A stretch of 64,000 nt of DNA from an uncultured Eubacteriales bacterium (GTDB lineage: Bacteria > Bacillota > Clostridia > Oscillospirales > CAG-272), in assembly GCA_934446065.1 (NCBI GenBank), contig CAKSDP010000001.1, forward strand, positions 48,183-112,182, read 5' to 3'. The translations under genes were made by a program, and so were the position numbers. The notes below the pieces were generated by a model that was given only the letters and a program-made list of their open reading frames with translations, did not search any database and had not been told where the DNA came from. Numbering within the stretch: position 1 is the first letter of the stretch; the number at the start of each line of letters is the position of its first letter. Shown one piece after another: positions 22,671-31,653 of the stretch.

Positions 22671-25586
22671 ATGGACGAATACAATTCTGTTGAAAATCCG
22701 GATGTTTCCGATACCGCCGGCGTGTCGGAAAGAATTTCCGACAGTGTACAATCTGCGGCTGCGACAAGCGGTGCTGATGCGGTACCGGATACCGTAAATC
22801 CTGACGTTGACGATTACAGCTATTCACCTGCGGCGCTCGACGATGAGTTGACACCGCCATCGGGCTTCCGCGCGAGACTTCGCCGTGCGCTGAAAAGCCG
22901 CGGATATCTCGGGCTGTGCTTCATCGTGCCGGCACTGCTCATGTGGCTCATATACGCCTCGATGAATGTCTATCCGTTCGGCGAGGAGTCGGTGCTCGTG
23001 CTTGACCTGAACGGTCAGTACGTGTACTATTTCTCCGCGCTGCGCGATATTCTGACAAGCGGCGGCAGCCTGCTTTACACGTTCAGACGCGCGCTCGGCG
23101 GAGAGTTCATGGGGATCATCGGCTACTATCTCGCAAGTCCGCTGTCGTTTATTGTAGCGCTTTTCCCGGAAACCATGATGACGGAAGCGCTCCTGTTCAT
23201 GTTCCTGCTCAAGTGCGGTCTGTCCGGACTTGCGTTCGGAATCTATCTTGACCGGACGAGAAAGAAGAACCCGACGCTCACGTTCATTTTCTCGACGATG
23301 TACGCGCTTACCGCGTATGCGGTCGTCATGCAGCACAACACCATGTGGATCGACAATCTCATTCTTCTGCCGATCATACTGCTCGGTGTCGAGGAGCTTA
23401 TCCGTCATAAGAAGTACAAGATGATCGTGATCTCGCTTTCCGTTGCCGTGATCTCGAACTTCTACATCGGTTATATGACGTGCATCTTTGTTGCACTGTA
23501 TTTCTTCTACTTCTATTATTCGCATACCGAGGAGGAGCGCAATCCCGACGGGGAGAGCGCGCACCTTTTGAAATCGGTGGTGCGTATCGGCTTCTGCGCA
23601 ATTGCAATGGTGGCGATAACGGCTGTCATGCTGTGGTCGTCGTACTATTCGCTGAAGTTCGGTAAGACCGAGTTTACAAATCCCTCTTACGGCTTCGGGC
23701 AGCAGTTCGATTTCCTCGATATGATCTCGAAGATGTACTTCGGATCGTACGATACCGTGCGTCCCGAGGGGCTCCCGTTCCTGTATTCGGGAATGCTTAC
23801 GTTTATGCTCGTGCCGCTCTACTTCTTCGTGAAGAACATCACGACCCGTGAGAAGATCGCGACCGGCATATTCCTCACGTTCATGTTTGTCTGCTTCAAC
23901 GGCTCAACGCTCGATATCGTGTGGCACGGAATGCAGCGCCCGAACTGGCTGAACTACCGTTACAGCTTCATGGTGTGCTTCCTCTTCCTCGTGATCGCGC
24001 ACCGCGTGATGGAGAATATCGACGAGCTTGGCTACCGTCCGATAATAATAAGCGCGGTCTCGATCGCGGCACTGCTTCTCGTCTTGCAGAAGCTTGATCT
24101 TGAAAATCTGCCCGATCTTGAGGCGGTGTGGGCATCCCTTGCGTTTATCGCACTGTACCTCCTGCTTCTTCGCGGAGCTACATTCAAAACGGAGAACATA
24201 AGACGCACATCCGTGCTCGTTATGGCAATATTCATCTGCTTTGAGATGTACGCCGCAGGACTGTCGAACCTCATGCGGCTCGACGATGACGTTGTGTACT
24301 CAAACCGTACCGGATTCCGCGACCATATCGATAAGTATTCGCCCGTCGTTGACGCGATGCGCGAGATGGATACCTCGTTCTACCGTTCGGAAAAGGTGGT
24401 CAACCGCAAAACGAACGATAACCTGGCGCTCGACGTTTTCGGACTTTCAAACTCTACTTCAACGCTCAATGCGAGCACGATCAAGTTCCTGAAATATCTC
24501 GGACTTGCGTCAAAGTCGCATTGGTCGAAGTACCTTGGCTCGACCCCCGTGGCTGACTCTATCCTCGGAGTCAAGTACATCATCGGCAGTCCCAAGGGAG
24601 ATGAAATATCTCCGCTCTATACAACGGCGCTCGAATATTCAAGCGACCTTACGATCTACGAGAACCCGTATGCAATGTCAGTCGCGTTCGGCGTGGATCC
24701 CGCACTTGCTTCGGTCAAGCTCTTTGATGATGACGAGAGCGAATACCACAATCCGTTCGAGCGAATGAACGGTATCGTTGCATCAATGCTCGGCGAGGAG
24801 TCGGCGGACATATTTGTGTACCTGCCGAATTCGCTCCCGGCGACGACCAATCTCACAAAGGGATCGACCACGGGTCACGTGAAGTATACGCCCGTTACTG
24901 CGGGAGAGTCGGCATATCTCGTGTACACGCTCACCGCGGAGACTGACGACACGATATTCATGTTTATCCCGACTACCTACGACAGGGAGTGCAAGCTCAG
25001 CGTAAACGGCGTCTCAAAGGGAACATATTTCGGAAACGAGACGCACAGGATCGTCGAGCTCGGCTCATACGAGCCCGGTACAAAGCTTTCCGTGAAGCTC
25101 GAGCTGTCGAAGGACGATCTTTATATTAGCACGGACAACGACGACTATTTCTACTATTTCGATGCAGACGCATTCAGCGAGATCATGCCGCGTCTGCGCG
25201 GATCTGAGTTTGACATTGCCGAGTGGACGGAGGATACGCTCGAGGGCACGATCAACGTTTCCGAGGGTAAGGAGCTTGTCTACACCTCTATCCCGTATGA
25301 CAAGGGCTGGAAGGTCATATGCGATGGCGAGGAGGTCGAGACGTTTGAGATCCTCGACGCTCTCGTAGGCTTCAACCTCACTCCCGGCGAGCACACGCTC
25401 GTTATGAAGTACCGCCCGGATTGCGTTATTTACGGAAGCATGATATCCGCCGGAGGAATCATCGCATTCACCGGGTTCTGCGTGTTTGATCATCTTCGCA
25501 AAAAGCGTGCGCAGAGTGCGCCGGCAGTTGTGCTGGTCGGCGACGGCGCGGCAGACGATACGGCTCCGACAGAGAATGCCGAATAA
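22671..25586 (+). CDS. YfhO-family membrane glycosyltransferase-like protein
   Basis: This large polytopic membrane protein has 971 residues. An acidic, Ser-rich cytosolic start (about 75 residues) leads to roughly a dozen helices with the family blocks YPFGEESVLVLDLNGQYVYY and GGEFMGIIGYYLASPLSF. A long extracytoplasmic C-terminal domain and one final helix (about 930-948) follow, with a short charged tail. YfhO proteins in Bacillus and Listeria decorate teichoic acids and other polymers with sugars; the sugar and acceptor are unknown here. It is the last gene before a strong terminator. Confidence 0.92.
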   Translation: MDEYNSVENPDVSDTAGVSERISDSVQSAAATSGADAVPDTVNPDVDDYSYSPAALDDELTPPSGFRARLRRALKSRGYLGLCFIVPALLMWLIYASMNVYPFGEESVLVLDLNGQYVYYFSALRDILTSGGSLLYTFRRALGGEFMGIIGYYLASPLSFIVALFPETMMTEALLFMFLLKCGLSGLAFGIYLDRTRKKNPTLTFIFSTMYALTAYAVVMQHNTMWIDNLILLPIILLGVEELIRHKKYKMIVISLSVAVISNFYIGYMTCIFVALYFFYFYYSHTEEERNPDGESAHLLKSVVRIGFCAIAMVAITAVMLWSSYYSLKFGKTEFTNPSYGFGQQFDFLDMISKMYFGSYDTVRPEGLPFLYSGMLTFMLVPLYFFVKNITTREKIATGIFLTFMFVCFNGSTLDIVWHGMQRPNWLNYRYSFMVCFLFLVIAHRVMENIDELGYRPIIISAVSIAALLLVLQKLDLENLPDLEAVWASLAFIALYLLLLRGATFKTENIRRTSVLVMAIFICFEMYAAGLSNLMRLDDDVVYSNRTGFRDHIDKYSPVVDAMREMDTSFYRSEKVVNRKTNDNLALDVFGLSNSTSTLNASTIKFLKYLGLASKSHWSKYLGSTPVADSILGVKYIIGSPKGDEISPLYTTALEYSSDLTIYENPYAMSVAFGVDPALASVKLFDDDESEYHNPFERMNGIVASMLGEESADIFVYLPNSLPATTNLTKGSTTGHVKYTPVTAGESAYLVYTLTAETDDTIFMFIPTTYDRECKLSVNGVSKGTYFGNETHRIVELGSYEPGTKLSVKLELSKDDLYISTDNDDYFYYFDADAFSEIMPRLRGSEFDIAEWTEDTLEGTINVSEGKELVYTSIPYDKGWKVICDGEEVETFEILDALVGFNLTPGEHTLVMKYRPDCVIYGSMISAGGIIAFTGFCVFDHLRKKRAQSAPAVVLVGDGAADDTAPTENAE

Positions 25587-25589
25587 TAC

Positions 25590-25625
25590 AAAACAGGGAA
25601 CGCACAGCGTTCCCTGTTTTTATAT
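25590..25625 (+). terminator. Rho-independent terminator of the DUF951-YfhO unit
   Basis: A 14-bp perfect stem (AAAACAGGGAACGC and its complement) with an ACA loop ends in TTTTTATA, three bases after the YfhO stop. Confidence 0.93.
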
Positions 25626-25689
25626 AAAAACAGACAAAAAAAGACCGCCAACCTTTTGGCCGACGGTATCCAGGATGTTTCCCGAATGA

Positions 25690-25764
25690 TGGTGACCCGT
25701 GGGGGAATCGAACCCCCGTTTTCGCCGTGAGAGGGCGATGTCTTAGCCGCTTGACCAACGGGCC
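25690..25764 (-). tRNA. tRNA-Glu (anticodon CTC)
   Basis: The minus-strand sequence folds as a cloverleaf. The acceptor arm is GGCCCGT with ACGGGTC, including one G-T pair; the anticodon arm is TCGCC-CTCTCAC-GGCGA; the T arm is CGGGGGTTCGATTCCCCC-like. The 3' CCA is encoded. The anticodon CTC reads GAG (Glu). It stands alone with its own promoter. Confidence 0.95.
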
Positions 25765-25782
25765 ATGTCACCTGACTTTGAT

Positions 25783-25811
25783 ATTATACCACATGGCCCC
25801 GAAAATTGCAA
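25783..25811 (-). promoter_or_regulatory. Sigma-A promoter of tRNA-Glu
   Basis: On the minus strand, TTGCAA (25806-25811) and TATAAT (25783-25788) are 17 bases apart, about 18 bases before the mature tRNA 5' end. Confidence 0.8.
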
Positions 25812-25830
25812 TACCTTTTCGCAAAAAAAT

Positions 25831-27396
25831 TCATTTTTCATCGGATTTTATGCTTTGCATCCGTTTCTCCGCCTTAGCAGATACAAAGCATAAAACGGCA
25901 TACAGTGCCGCCATAGCGCATATCTTCGCCGCGATGCCGAGATCTTTCCCGAATCTTAATACGATGAAGGTGTCAAACAGCCGTACTGCGGAGTGTGATG
26001 CGAAGGCAAAAACTCCCGGTACGAGCAGCATCCGAGCGTGCACGCGAATTCCCGTCACCTGCTGCATCCGATCAATGCTGAGGGCGGCGTTCACAGCTTC
26101 GCTTACGTATATCACGACTATGTACCCCATGATCCCCATGCGCGGCACGAGCAGCAGTACGAAAATGAGGCAGATGGCGGCGTCGATGATGTTGACTTTC
26201 ATCGTGTAGATCTGCTCGTCAAGTCCCTTCAGTACGGAATCGACCGTTGTGTCGAGAAACATCATCGGTACGAGTGGCGCGAGCATACGGATGTATCGTC
26301 CTGCCTCACCGGAGGAATACACGGATATCCCAAGCTCGTACCCGTAGAACGAGAAAACTCCTGCAACTCCGACTGAGAACGCGATCGCCATGCGGATCGC
26401 GGCGCTCGCCGTGCGTCGCACTTCGGCGCGGTCTCCGTATTTGGATATCCCCGCAAGTTCCGGCACGAGAAGCCCGGCGAACGCCCCGATCACAGCCGAT
26501 GGATACAGCACGAGCGGCAGCGCCATCCCGTGCAGGATGCCGTAGCGTTCGAGCGCGGAAGTCCCGCCTGCGCCGTTCTTCCTCAGCCCCCACGGGATCG
26601 CGATGTGCTCGGCGGTCGTGAATCCCTGACGCACATAGCTGCCGAGCGCGACGGGCATCGCGATTGAAAAAATGCGGGCAAAAATGCTTTTTTGCGTGGA
26701 TCGCGCCCTGCCGAATCTTTCCTGCGGCTTTGCGCCGGTCCGGCTTTTTTTGATCCTGCGGCGATCGGCGAGGTATGCGATGTAGGAGGTCGCAAGCGAT
26801 CCGGCTTCGGCGGCGGTCTGCCCGGCCACGAGGGCAAAGCACGCCCACTCAACGCCGCGATCCGCGAATATTACGATCCCCGCGATTATCAGCGCGATCC
26901 GCACGGCTTGCTCGACCGCGCCGATCAGCGCATTCTTGTAGGCGCGGCCGACTCCCGCGAAGTATCCCGCCATCGCCGCGCTCATTGATATCATCGGCAT
27001 ACCGAACGCCATAATGCGCAGAGAACGGATGCACCGTTCGTCTGTGAGGAGTATCTGACCTACCGGCGCTGCCGTGAGGAATACTGCCGCCATCGACAGC
27101 ACGCCGAACGCACAGCCGTAGGCGAGCACACGCCGCATTATCGCGCGTATCTCGCGTGTGCCGGCGCCGTCCGCAAGCGCCTCGGCGGTCATCCTGACGG
27201 ATGCAAGATTCACGCCGGATGCCGCGAGGGTCACGGCAAGCCCGTACACGCTCATTACAAGTGAGAAAAGCCCCATTCCCTCGGCGCCGATGCGTCCGGA
27301 TACGTATGCGTTGAAGCTCACGGCGACAGTGCGCAGGAGTATTCCCGACAGAGCAAGCACCGTTCCGTTAAAGATGAATCTGCGCCTCTTTGACAT
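25831..27396 (-). CDS. SpoVB/MurJ-like polysaccharide or lipid flippase
   Basis: This MOP-superfamily membrane protein has 521 residues and about 14 helices. The N-terminal NGTVLALSGILLRTVAVSFNAYVSGRIGAEGMGLFSL is the pattern of stage V sporulation protein B and related flippases. In B. subtilis SpoVB is needed for spore cortex, presumably moving lipid-linked precursors. Paralogues with other lipid-linked substrates exist, so the sporulation role is an inference. It is monocistronic, reading towards the tRNA-Glu gene, and divergent from the dCMP deaminase. Confidence 0.85.
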   Translation of the reverse strand: MSKRRRFIFNGTVLALSGILLRTVAVSFNAYVSGRIGAEGMGLFSLVMSVYGLAVTLAASGVNLASVRMTAEALADGAGTREIRAIMRRVLAYGCAFGVLSMAAVFLTAAPVGQILLTDERCIRSLRIMAFGMPMISMSAAMAGYFAGVGRAYKNALIGAVEQAVRIALIIAGIVIFADRGVEWACFALVAGQTAAEAGSLATSYIAYLADRRRIKKSRTGAKPQERFGRARSTQKSIFARIFSIAMPVALGSYVRQGFTTAEHIAIPWGLRKNGAGGTSALERYGILHGMALPLVLYPSAVIGAFAGLLVPELAGISKYGDRAEVRRTASAAIRMAIAFSVGVAGVFSFYGYELGISVYSSGEAGRYIRMLAPLVPMMFLDTTVDSVLKGLDEQIYTMKVNIIDAAICLIFVLLLVPRMGIMGYIVVIYVSEAVNAALSIDRMQQVTGIRVHARMLLVPGVFAFASHSAVRLFDTFIVLRFGKDLGIAAKICAMAALYAVLCFVSAKAEKRMQSIKSDEK

Positions 27397-27448
27397 TGTC
27401 CCCGTGCCTTTCTTTTGCCGCGCGCGCTAATTATTCTCGGCAGAAATC

Positions 27449-27477
27449 TTGATTTTTTTCACTGTGTGTTATATAAT
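27449..27477 (+). promoter_or_regulatory. Sigma-A promoter of the deaminase-tsaD gene group
   Basis: TTGATT (27449-27454) and TATAAT (27472-27477) have a 17-base spacer, 46 bases before the deaminase start. Confidence 0.75.
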
Positions 27478-27523
27478 TATATTATCATGGGGATGTTTAT
27501 ATTCCGACGAGACGGAGGCGTCT

Positions 27524-28012
27524 ATGGAGAGGGTTTCAAAGCACAATTACTACCTCGATATCGCGCAGACTGTGTCGGAGCGCAGCACCTGCCTGCGCAA
27601 AAGATACGGCGCGATCATCGTTAAAAACGACGTTATAATTTCGACCGGATACAACGGTGCTCCGCGCGGAAGACAGAACTGCTCGGATATAGGAAAATGT
27701 ATGCGCGATACGCTTCAGATACCGCGCGGCGAGAGGTACGAACTGTGCCGCTCCGTCCATTCCGAGGCAAATGCGATAATTGCCGCGCCGCGCGAGCAGA
27801 TGCTCGGTTCAATGCTTTATATGTGCTGTACGTCCCCTGCCGACGGCAGTATCGTTTCGGGAACGTGCAGCTGCCTTATGTGCAAACGGTATATAATCAA
27901 CGCCGGGATCGACTATGTCTATGTCCGCGAGGATAAGACGAATTTTACGGTGTATAAGGTGTCGGATTGGATCGAAAACGACGACAGTCTCGACGGAACG
28001 CTCGGGTATTGA
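27524..28012 (+). CDS. Deoxycytidylate (dCMP) deaminase-like protein
   Basis: It is predicted to convert dCMP to dUMP, feeding dTMP synthesis. The 162-residue protein has the zinc motif HSEANAI and, for the second half, CSCLMCKRYI, where the usual Pro before the first Cys is replaced. YGAIIVKNDVIISTGYNGAPRG is a strong ComEB/dCMP deaminase block. The ATG at 27524 follows GGAGGC; an upstream start at 27449 would overlap the promoter. The next gene follows 23 bases later. Confidence 0.9.
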   Translation: MERVSKHNYYLDIAQTVSERSTCLRKRYGAIIVKNDVIISTGYNGAPRGRQNCSDIGKCMRDTLQIPRGERYELCRSVHSEANAIIAAPREQMLGSMLYMCCTSPADGSIVSGTCSCLMCKRYIINAGIDYVYVREDKTNFTVYKVSDWIENDDSLDGTLGY

Positions 28013-28035
28013 TCCCGAAAGGAAGTATTGCTATT

Positions 28036-28509
28036 ATGGAAACACTTGCAGTCAAGAAAAAGATCGGTGAGGGAGAAGAGGAGCTTCCGCTCTATATGTT
28101 TGTGTGCACGGGGAACACCTGCCGCAGCCCTATGGCGGCGGCGCTGTTCAACCACAAGTACGGAAAGATCGCCCGCGCCGAGTCATGCGGCGTTGCCGCG
28201 TCAGGCAGATCGCCGATCGCAAGCGGGGCGGTATCTGCGCTGAAGGCTCGCGGTGTTGCACCTGACGGATATATTTCACACGTGTCGCGAAAGGCGACAA
28301 AGGAGCTGCTTGAGCCTGCGGAGAAGATAATCTGCATGACGGGCGATCACGCGAATATGCTTATAATGGCGTTTCCCGAGCTTGCGGAGAAGATATTCGC
28401 CATGCCGCACGACATTTTTGACCCTTACGGCTGCGACGACGCGACATATGCGCGCTGCCTTGAGCAGATAGAGAGCGAGCTTGAGGCTGCCTTCGGTGAG
28501 GGAAAATGA
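28036..28509 (+). CDS. Low-molecular-weight phosphatase, probable protein-arginine phosphatase (YwlE type)
   Basis: This 157-residue LMW phosphatase has the P-loop CTGNTCRSP (Cys24 nucleophile, Arg30) and the general-acid segment PHDIFDPYG. Thr28 stands where tyrosine phosphatases usually have Ile; in YwlE this Thr confers preference for phosphoarginine. That points to removing arginine phosphates, marks that direct proteins to ClpC-ClpP. No mcsB/clpC is in the window, so specificity is predicted only. About 17 residues precede the core. The stop overlaps the rimI start by four bases. Confidence 0.85.
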   Translation: METLAVKKKIGEGEEELPLYMFVCTGNTCRSPMAAALFNHKYGKIARAESCGVAASGRSPIASGAVSALKARGVAPDGYISHVSRKATKELLEPAEKIICMTGDHANMLIMAFPELAEKIFAMPHDIFDPYGCDDATYARCLEQIESELEAAFGEGK

Positions 28510-28985
28510 ACGGCGTGAGATTTCGCCGTGCCGACGCGGATGATGCGGCGGTGCTTGCCGCGATGGAGATAGAGTGCTTCGGCGATCCGTGGAGTGAGCG
28601 CTCGTTTGCGTCCGTTCTCGAAAATCCTGCGACACTGTTTATTATCGCCGAATGCGAACATGACGGTGCAGCGGTGCCGGTAGGGTATATCGGCGTGACC
28701 GTCGTCGCGGATGAGTGCGATATTATAAATCTTGCGGTCATGCAGGACTATCGGAGGCAGGGTATTGGTTTTGCACTTGCCGAAAAAATGATCGACATTT
28801 GCAGAAAAACGTCAGTTTGCGCGGTGTATCTCGAACACCGTCAGTCAAATGAGGCGGCAGCGGCGCTTTACGCATCGCTCGGATTCCGAAACGACGGAAT
28901 ACGCCGCCGATATTACACCTCCCCTGTGGAGGATGCGGTTCTCATGAGCCTTAAACTGAACACAAGCGAGGAGAGTCAACTTTGA
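28506..28985 (+). CDS. rimI: Ribosomal protein S18-alanine N-acetyltransferase
   Basis: This GNAT-fold acetyltransferase has 159 residues. The start MNGVRFRRADADDAAVLAAME, the acetyl-CoA loop DYRRQGIGFALAEK and the closing ASLGFRNDGIRRRYY-type motif match RimI. It acetylates the N-terminus of ribosomal protein bS18 in model bacteria; other targets are possible. It overlaps the upstream phosphatase and the downstream tsaD by four bases each, the typical rimI-tsaD pairing. Confidence 0.92.
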   Translation: MNGVRFRRADADDAAVLAAMEIECFGDPWSERSFASVLENPATLFIIAECEHDGAAVPVGYIGVTVVADECDIINLAVMQDYRRQGIGFALAEKMIDICRKTSVCAVYLEHRQSNEAAAALYASLGFRNDGIRRRYYTSPVEDAVLMSLKLNTSEESQL

Positions 28986-30040
28986 TCATATTCGGAATAG
29001 AAAGCTCCTGCGACGAGACCTCTGCCGCAGTTATAGATGCCGGAGACGGCGGAATACATATTCTTTCCAATGTAGTCGCGACTCAGATCGAGACGCACGC
29101 GCTGTACGGCGGGGTCGTTCCCGAGATCGCGAGCCGCGCACACCTTGAAGCGATTTCTACGGTTGCCGAACAGGCGATGGAGAACGCCGGAATTTCACCG
29201 GACGCGATCGACGCCGTTGCCGTGACCTGCACACCGGGACTTATCGGCGCACTCCTTGTCGGAGTCAGCTTTGCAAAGGCGATGGCGTATTCGCTCGGGG
29301 TACCGCTTGTTCCGGTGAATCACATCAAAGCGCACGCTGCGGCTGTGTGTCCCGCGAATCCCGAGCTTCGTCCGCCGTATTTTGCGGTGGTCGTTTCCGG
29401 AAGCCACACCTCGATCTATCGCGTGCTCAGCCGAACCGAGTACGAGGAGATCGGCGGATCAAGAGATGACGCGGCGGGTGAGGCGTTTGATAAGGTCGGC
29501 AGACGGCTCGGACTTGCATATCCGTGCGGTGCTGAAATGGACGCGCTCGCCGAACGCGGAGCAGACCACGCCGATATAAAGCTTCCGTCACCGCATATAA
29601 AAGATACTCTCGATTTTTCGTTCAGCGGACTTAAAACCGCGTCTGTAAACTATATTCACAATATCAGACAGAAGCTGTCTCTTTCAGACAGCGATCCTTT
29701 ACCGGAGGATGAGCGAGAGTCGATCGCCGCATCTTTCACGAAGGTCATCTGCGACGGAGTTTGCGACGCACTGCGTTTGGCAACTGCGGAATACGGGAAA
29801 ATGCCGATCGTGCTTGCGGGCGGTGTTGCTGCCAACTCGCACCTCAGACGTGCAATTTCTGCGTTTGCGGAAAAGAACGGCGTAAGCTTCATCACGCCCG
29901 ACCACGCTCTGTGCGGCGACAATGCCGCAATGATTGCAGTTCAGGGATATTTTGAATACCTTGCCGGTGTTCGTGCCGACGTGGATCTCAACGCATATGC
30001 CTCGGAGGAGAGTGCGGAGGCTGACGGAGTATTCGGCTGA
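28982..30040 (+). CDS. tsaD: tRNA threonylcarbamoyladenosine transferase TsaD
   Basis: TsaD transfers the threonylcarbamoyl group to A37 of ANN-decoding tRNAs, working with TsaB, TsaC and TsaE. The 352-residue protein starts IIFGIESSCDETSAAV and contains the metal-binding HIKAHAAA, VVSGSHTS and VAANSHLR. The start is TTG, inside the end of rimI. tsaB and tsaE, often in the same operon, are absent from the window. Confidence 0.97.
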   Translation: MIIFGIESSCDETSAAVIDAGDGGIHILSNVVATQIETHALYGGVVPEIASRAHLEAISTVAEQAMENAGISPDAIDAVAVTCTPGLIGALLVGVSFAKAMAYSLGVPLVPVNHIKAHAAAVCPANPELRPPYFAVVVSGSHTSIYRVLSRTEYEEIGGSRDDAAGEAFDKVGRRLGLAYPCGAEMDALAERGADHADIKLPSPHIKDTLDFSFSGLKTASVNYIHNIRQKLSLSDSDPLPEDERESIAASFTKVICDGVCDALRLATAEYGKMPIVLAGGVAANSHLRRAISAFAEKNGVSFITPDHALCGDNAAMIAVQGYFEYLAGVRADVDLNAYASEESAEADGVFG

Positions 30041-30400
30041 AATATCGGCATTCAGCGAAAAAATTGCAAAAAGGCAATCACATAACAACAGTTTTGCTCT
30101 TGTCTAATTTTCAACACGCTTTTGAACGCTGTGTTGATAAACGGCTGTGTGCACAGGTGTTCGTGATAATATGTTGTAAATTTCGTTATATAAAATAAAC
30201 ATATTTTTCAAGGCGTTTGCCGTCGGTCGAAATCTCGGTTGTGCAACTGCCGAAATCGAAAATTACGGAAAATTTCCTTATTATAAAAAATTGCATATGC
30301 CCGCTCATACGCAATCACACCGTCGTATCGCTCGAATGTCAGCAATATTCGGCGATACATTACCAAGTTAATCTTTTTTCACATACAAGGAGTACAGAAA
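30041..30400. other. AT-rich intergenic region before icd
   Basis: These 360 bases hold no gene I can support. They are much richer in A/T than the flanking genes. No consensus promoter stands out. The ribosome-binding site for icd is AAGGAG about 14 bases before its start. Confidence 0.5.
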
Positions 30401-31564
30401 ATGAACAGCAAATACGACGCTCAGGTAAAAGAGGCGGTTGCCAAATTTGAAGCGCTTGTCCGCGGACAGCTCGAGAGAGTAGAGCGGATAAACGCTGCCG
30501 ATGATTTCGTCGATTACAAGTCCCTTGACCGACTCATTATCGGCGTATGCGGCGGCGACGGAATCGGCCCCGTTATCACGGCTGCTGCAAGAACAGTTCT
30601 CGAGCGCCTTCTCGCAGATAAAGTTGCTGCCGGCAAGGTCGAGTTCCGCACCATCGACGGACTCACCATCGAGAACCGCGTTGCGGCAAACAAGGCGATC
30701 CCCGACGACGTTCTTGCGGAGCTTAAGAAGTGCCACATCATCCTCAAGGGACCGACCACGACTCCCCGCGCGGGCGATCCGTGGCCGAACATCGAGAGTG
30801 CGAACGTCGCAATGCGCAAGGAGCTTGACCTCTTTGCAAACGTCCGCCCCGTCAAGGTTCCCGATAAGGGAATCGACTGGACATTCTTCCGTGAGAACAC
30901 GGAGGGCGGCTATGCGCTCGGAAGCCAGGGACAGCACATCACCGACGATCTGTCCATGGATTTTGTCGTAACCACTACCGAGGGCACAAACCGTATTGCG
31001 CGTCTCGCTTATGAGTTTGCGCGCAACAACCACAAGGACAGAGTTTCCATCATTTCCAAGGCAAACGTTATCAAGTCCACCGACGGTAAATTCCTCCGCC
31101 TGTGCGAGGAGATGTCAAAGGAATATCCCGAGATCACGACCGACGAATGGTTTATCGATATCCTTACGGCGAAGCTGATCGACGAGAAGCGCCGCACCGA
31201 CTTCAAGGTGTTCATCCTTCCGAACCTCTACGGCGATATCGTAACTGACGAGGCTGCTGAGTTCCAGGGCGGCGTAGGCACCGCAGGTTCCGCAAATATC
31301 GGTAAAAAGTACGCAATGTTTGAGGCGATCCACGGTTCCGCTCCCCGTATGATGAAGGAAGGACGCGGTATTTACGCAGATCCGTGCTCGATGCTCCGCG
31401 CATCCGTTATGCTGCTCAACCATGTCGGCTTCAACGCAGAGGCTGACCGCCTTGAACGCGCTCTTGATTTCTGTATGTATACCGATAAAAAATATGTCAT
31501 CACTGGCCGCGACACCGGCGCTACCTGCGAGACGTTCGTAAACTACGTCATCGACAATCTTTGA
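30401..31564 (+). CDS. icd: Isocitrate/isopropylmalate-family dehydrogenase, probable NAD-isocitrate dehydrogenase
   Basis: It is a beta-decarboxylating dehydrogenase of 387 residues. The N-terminal GVCGGDGIGPVI, the FRENTEGGYALGSQG substrate segment, the Lys in SKANVIK, and PNLYGDIVTDEAAEF with the metal-binding aspartates are present. HGSAPR near residue 305 fits the cofactor loop, where isocitrate and isopropylmalate enzymes differ. Isocitrate as substrate is likely but not decided, since no leu genes or other TCA genes flank it. It has about 40 residues of N-terminal extension. Confidence 0.82.
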   Translation: MNSKYDAQVKEAVAKFEALVRGQLERVERINAADDFVDYKSLDRLIIGVCGGDGIGPVITAAARTVLERLLADKVAAGKVEFRTIDGLTIENRVAANKAIPDDVLAELKKCHIILKGPTTTPRAGDPWPNIESANVAMRKELDLFANVRPVKVPDKGIDWTFFRENTEGGYALGSQGQHITDDLSMDFVVTTTEGTNRIARLAYEFARNNHKDRVSIISKANVIKSTDGKFLRLCEEMSKEYPEITTDEWFIDILTAKLIDEKRRTDFKVFILPNLYGDIVTDEAAEFQGGVGTAGSANIGKKYAMFEAIHGSAPRMMKEGRGIYADPCSMLRASVMLLNHVGFNAEADRLERALDFCMYTDKKYVITGRDTGATCETFVNYVIDNL

Positions 31565-31653
31565 TGTTTGACTAAAATCGACAATATTCTACGAACGCAG
31601 AATATCTGCGCTCTTGTTTGATGCTTATATAGAAGGAAGGAGTTCGTGACGCG

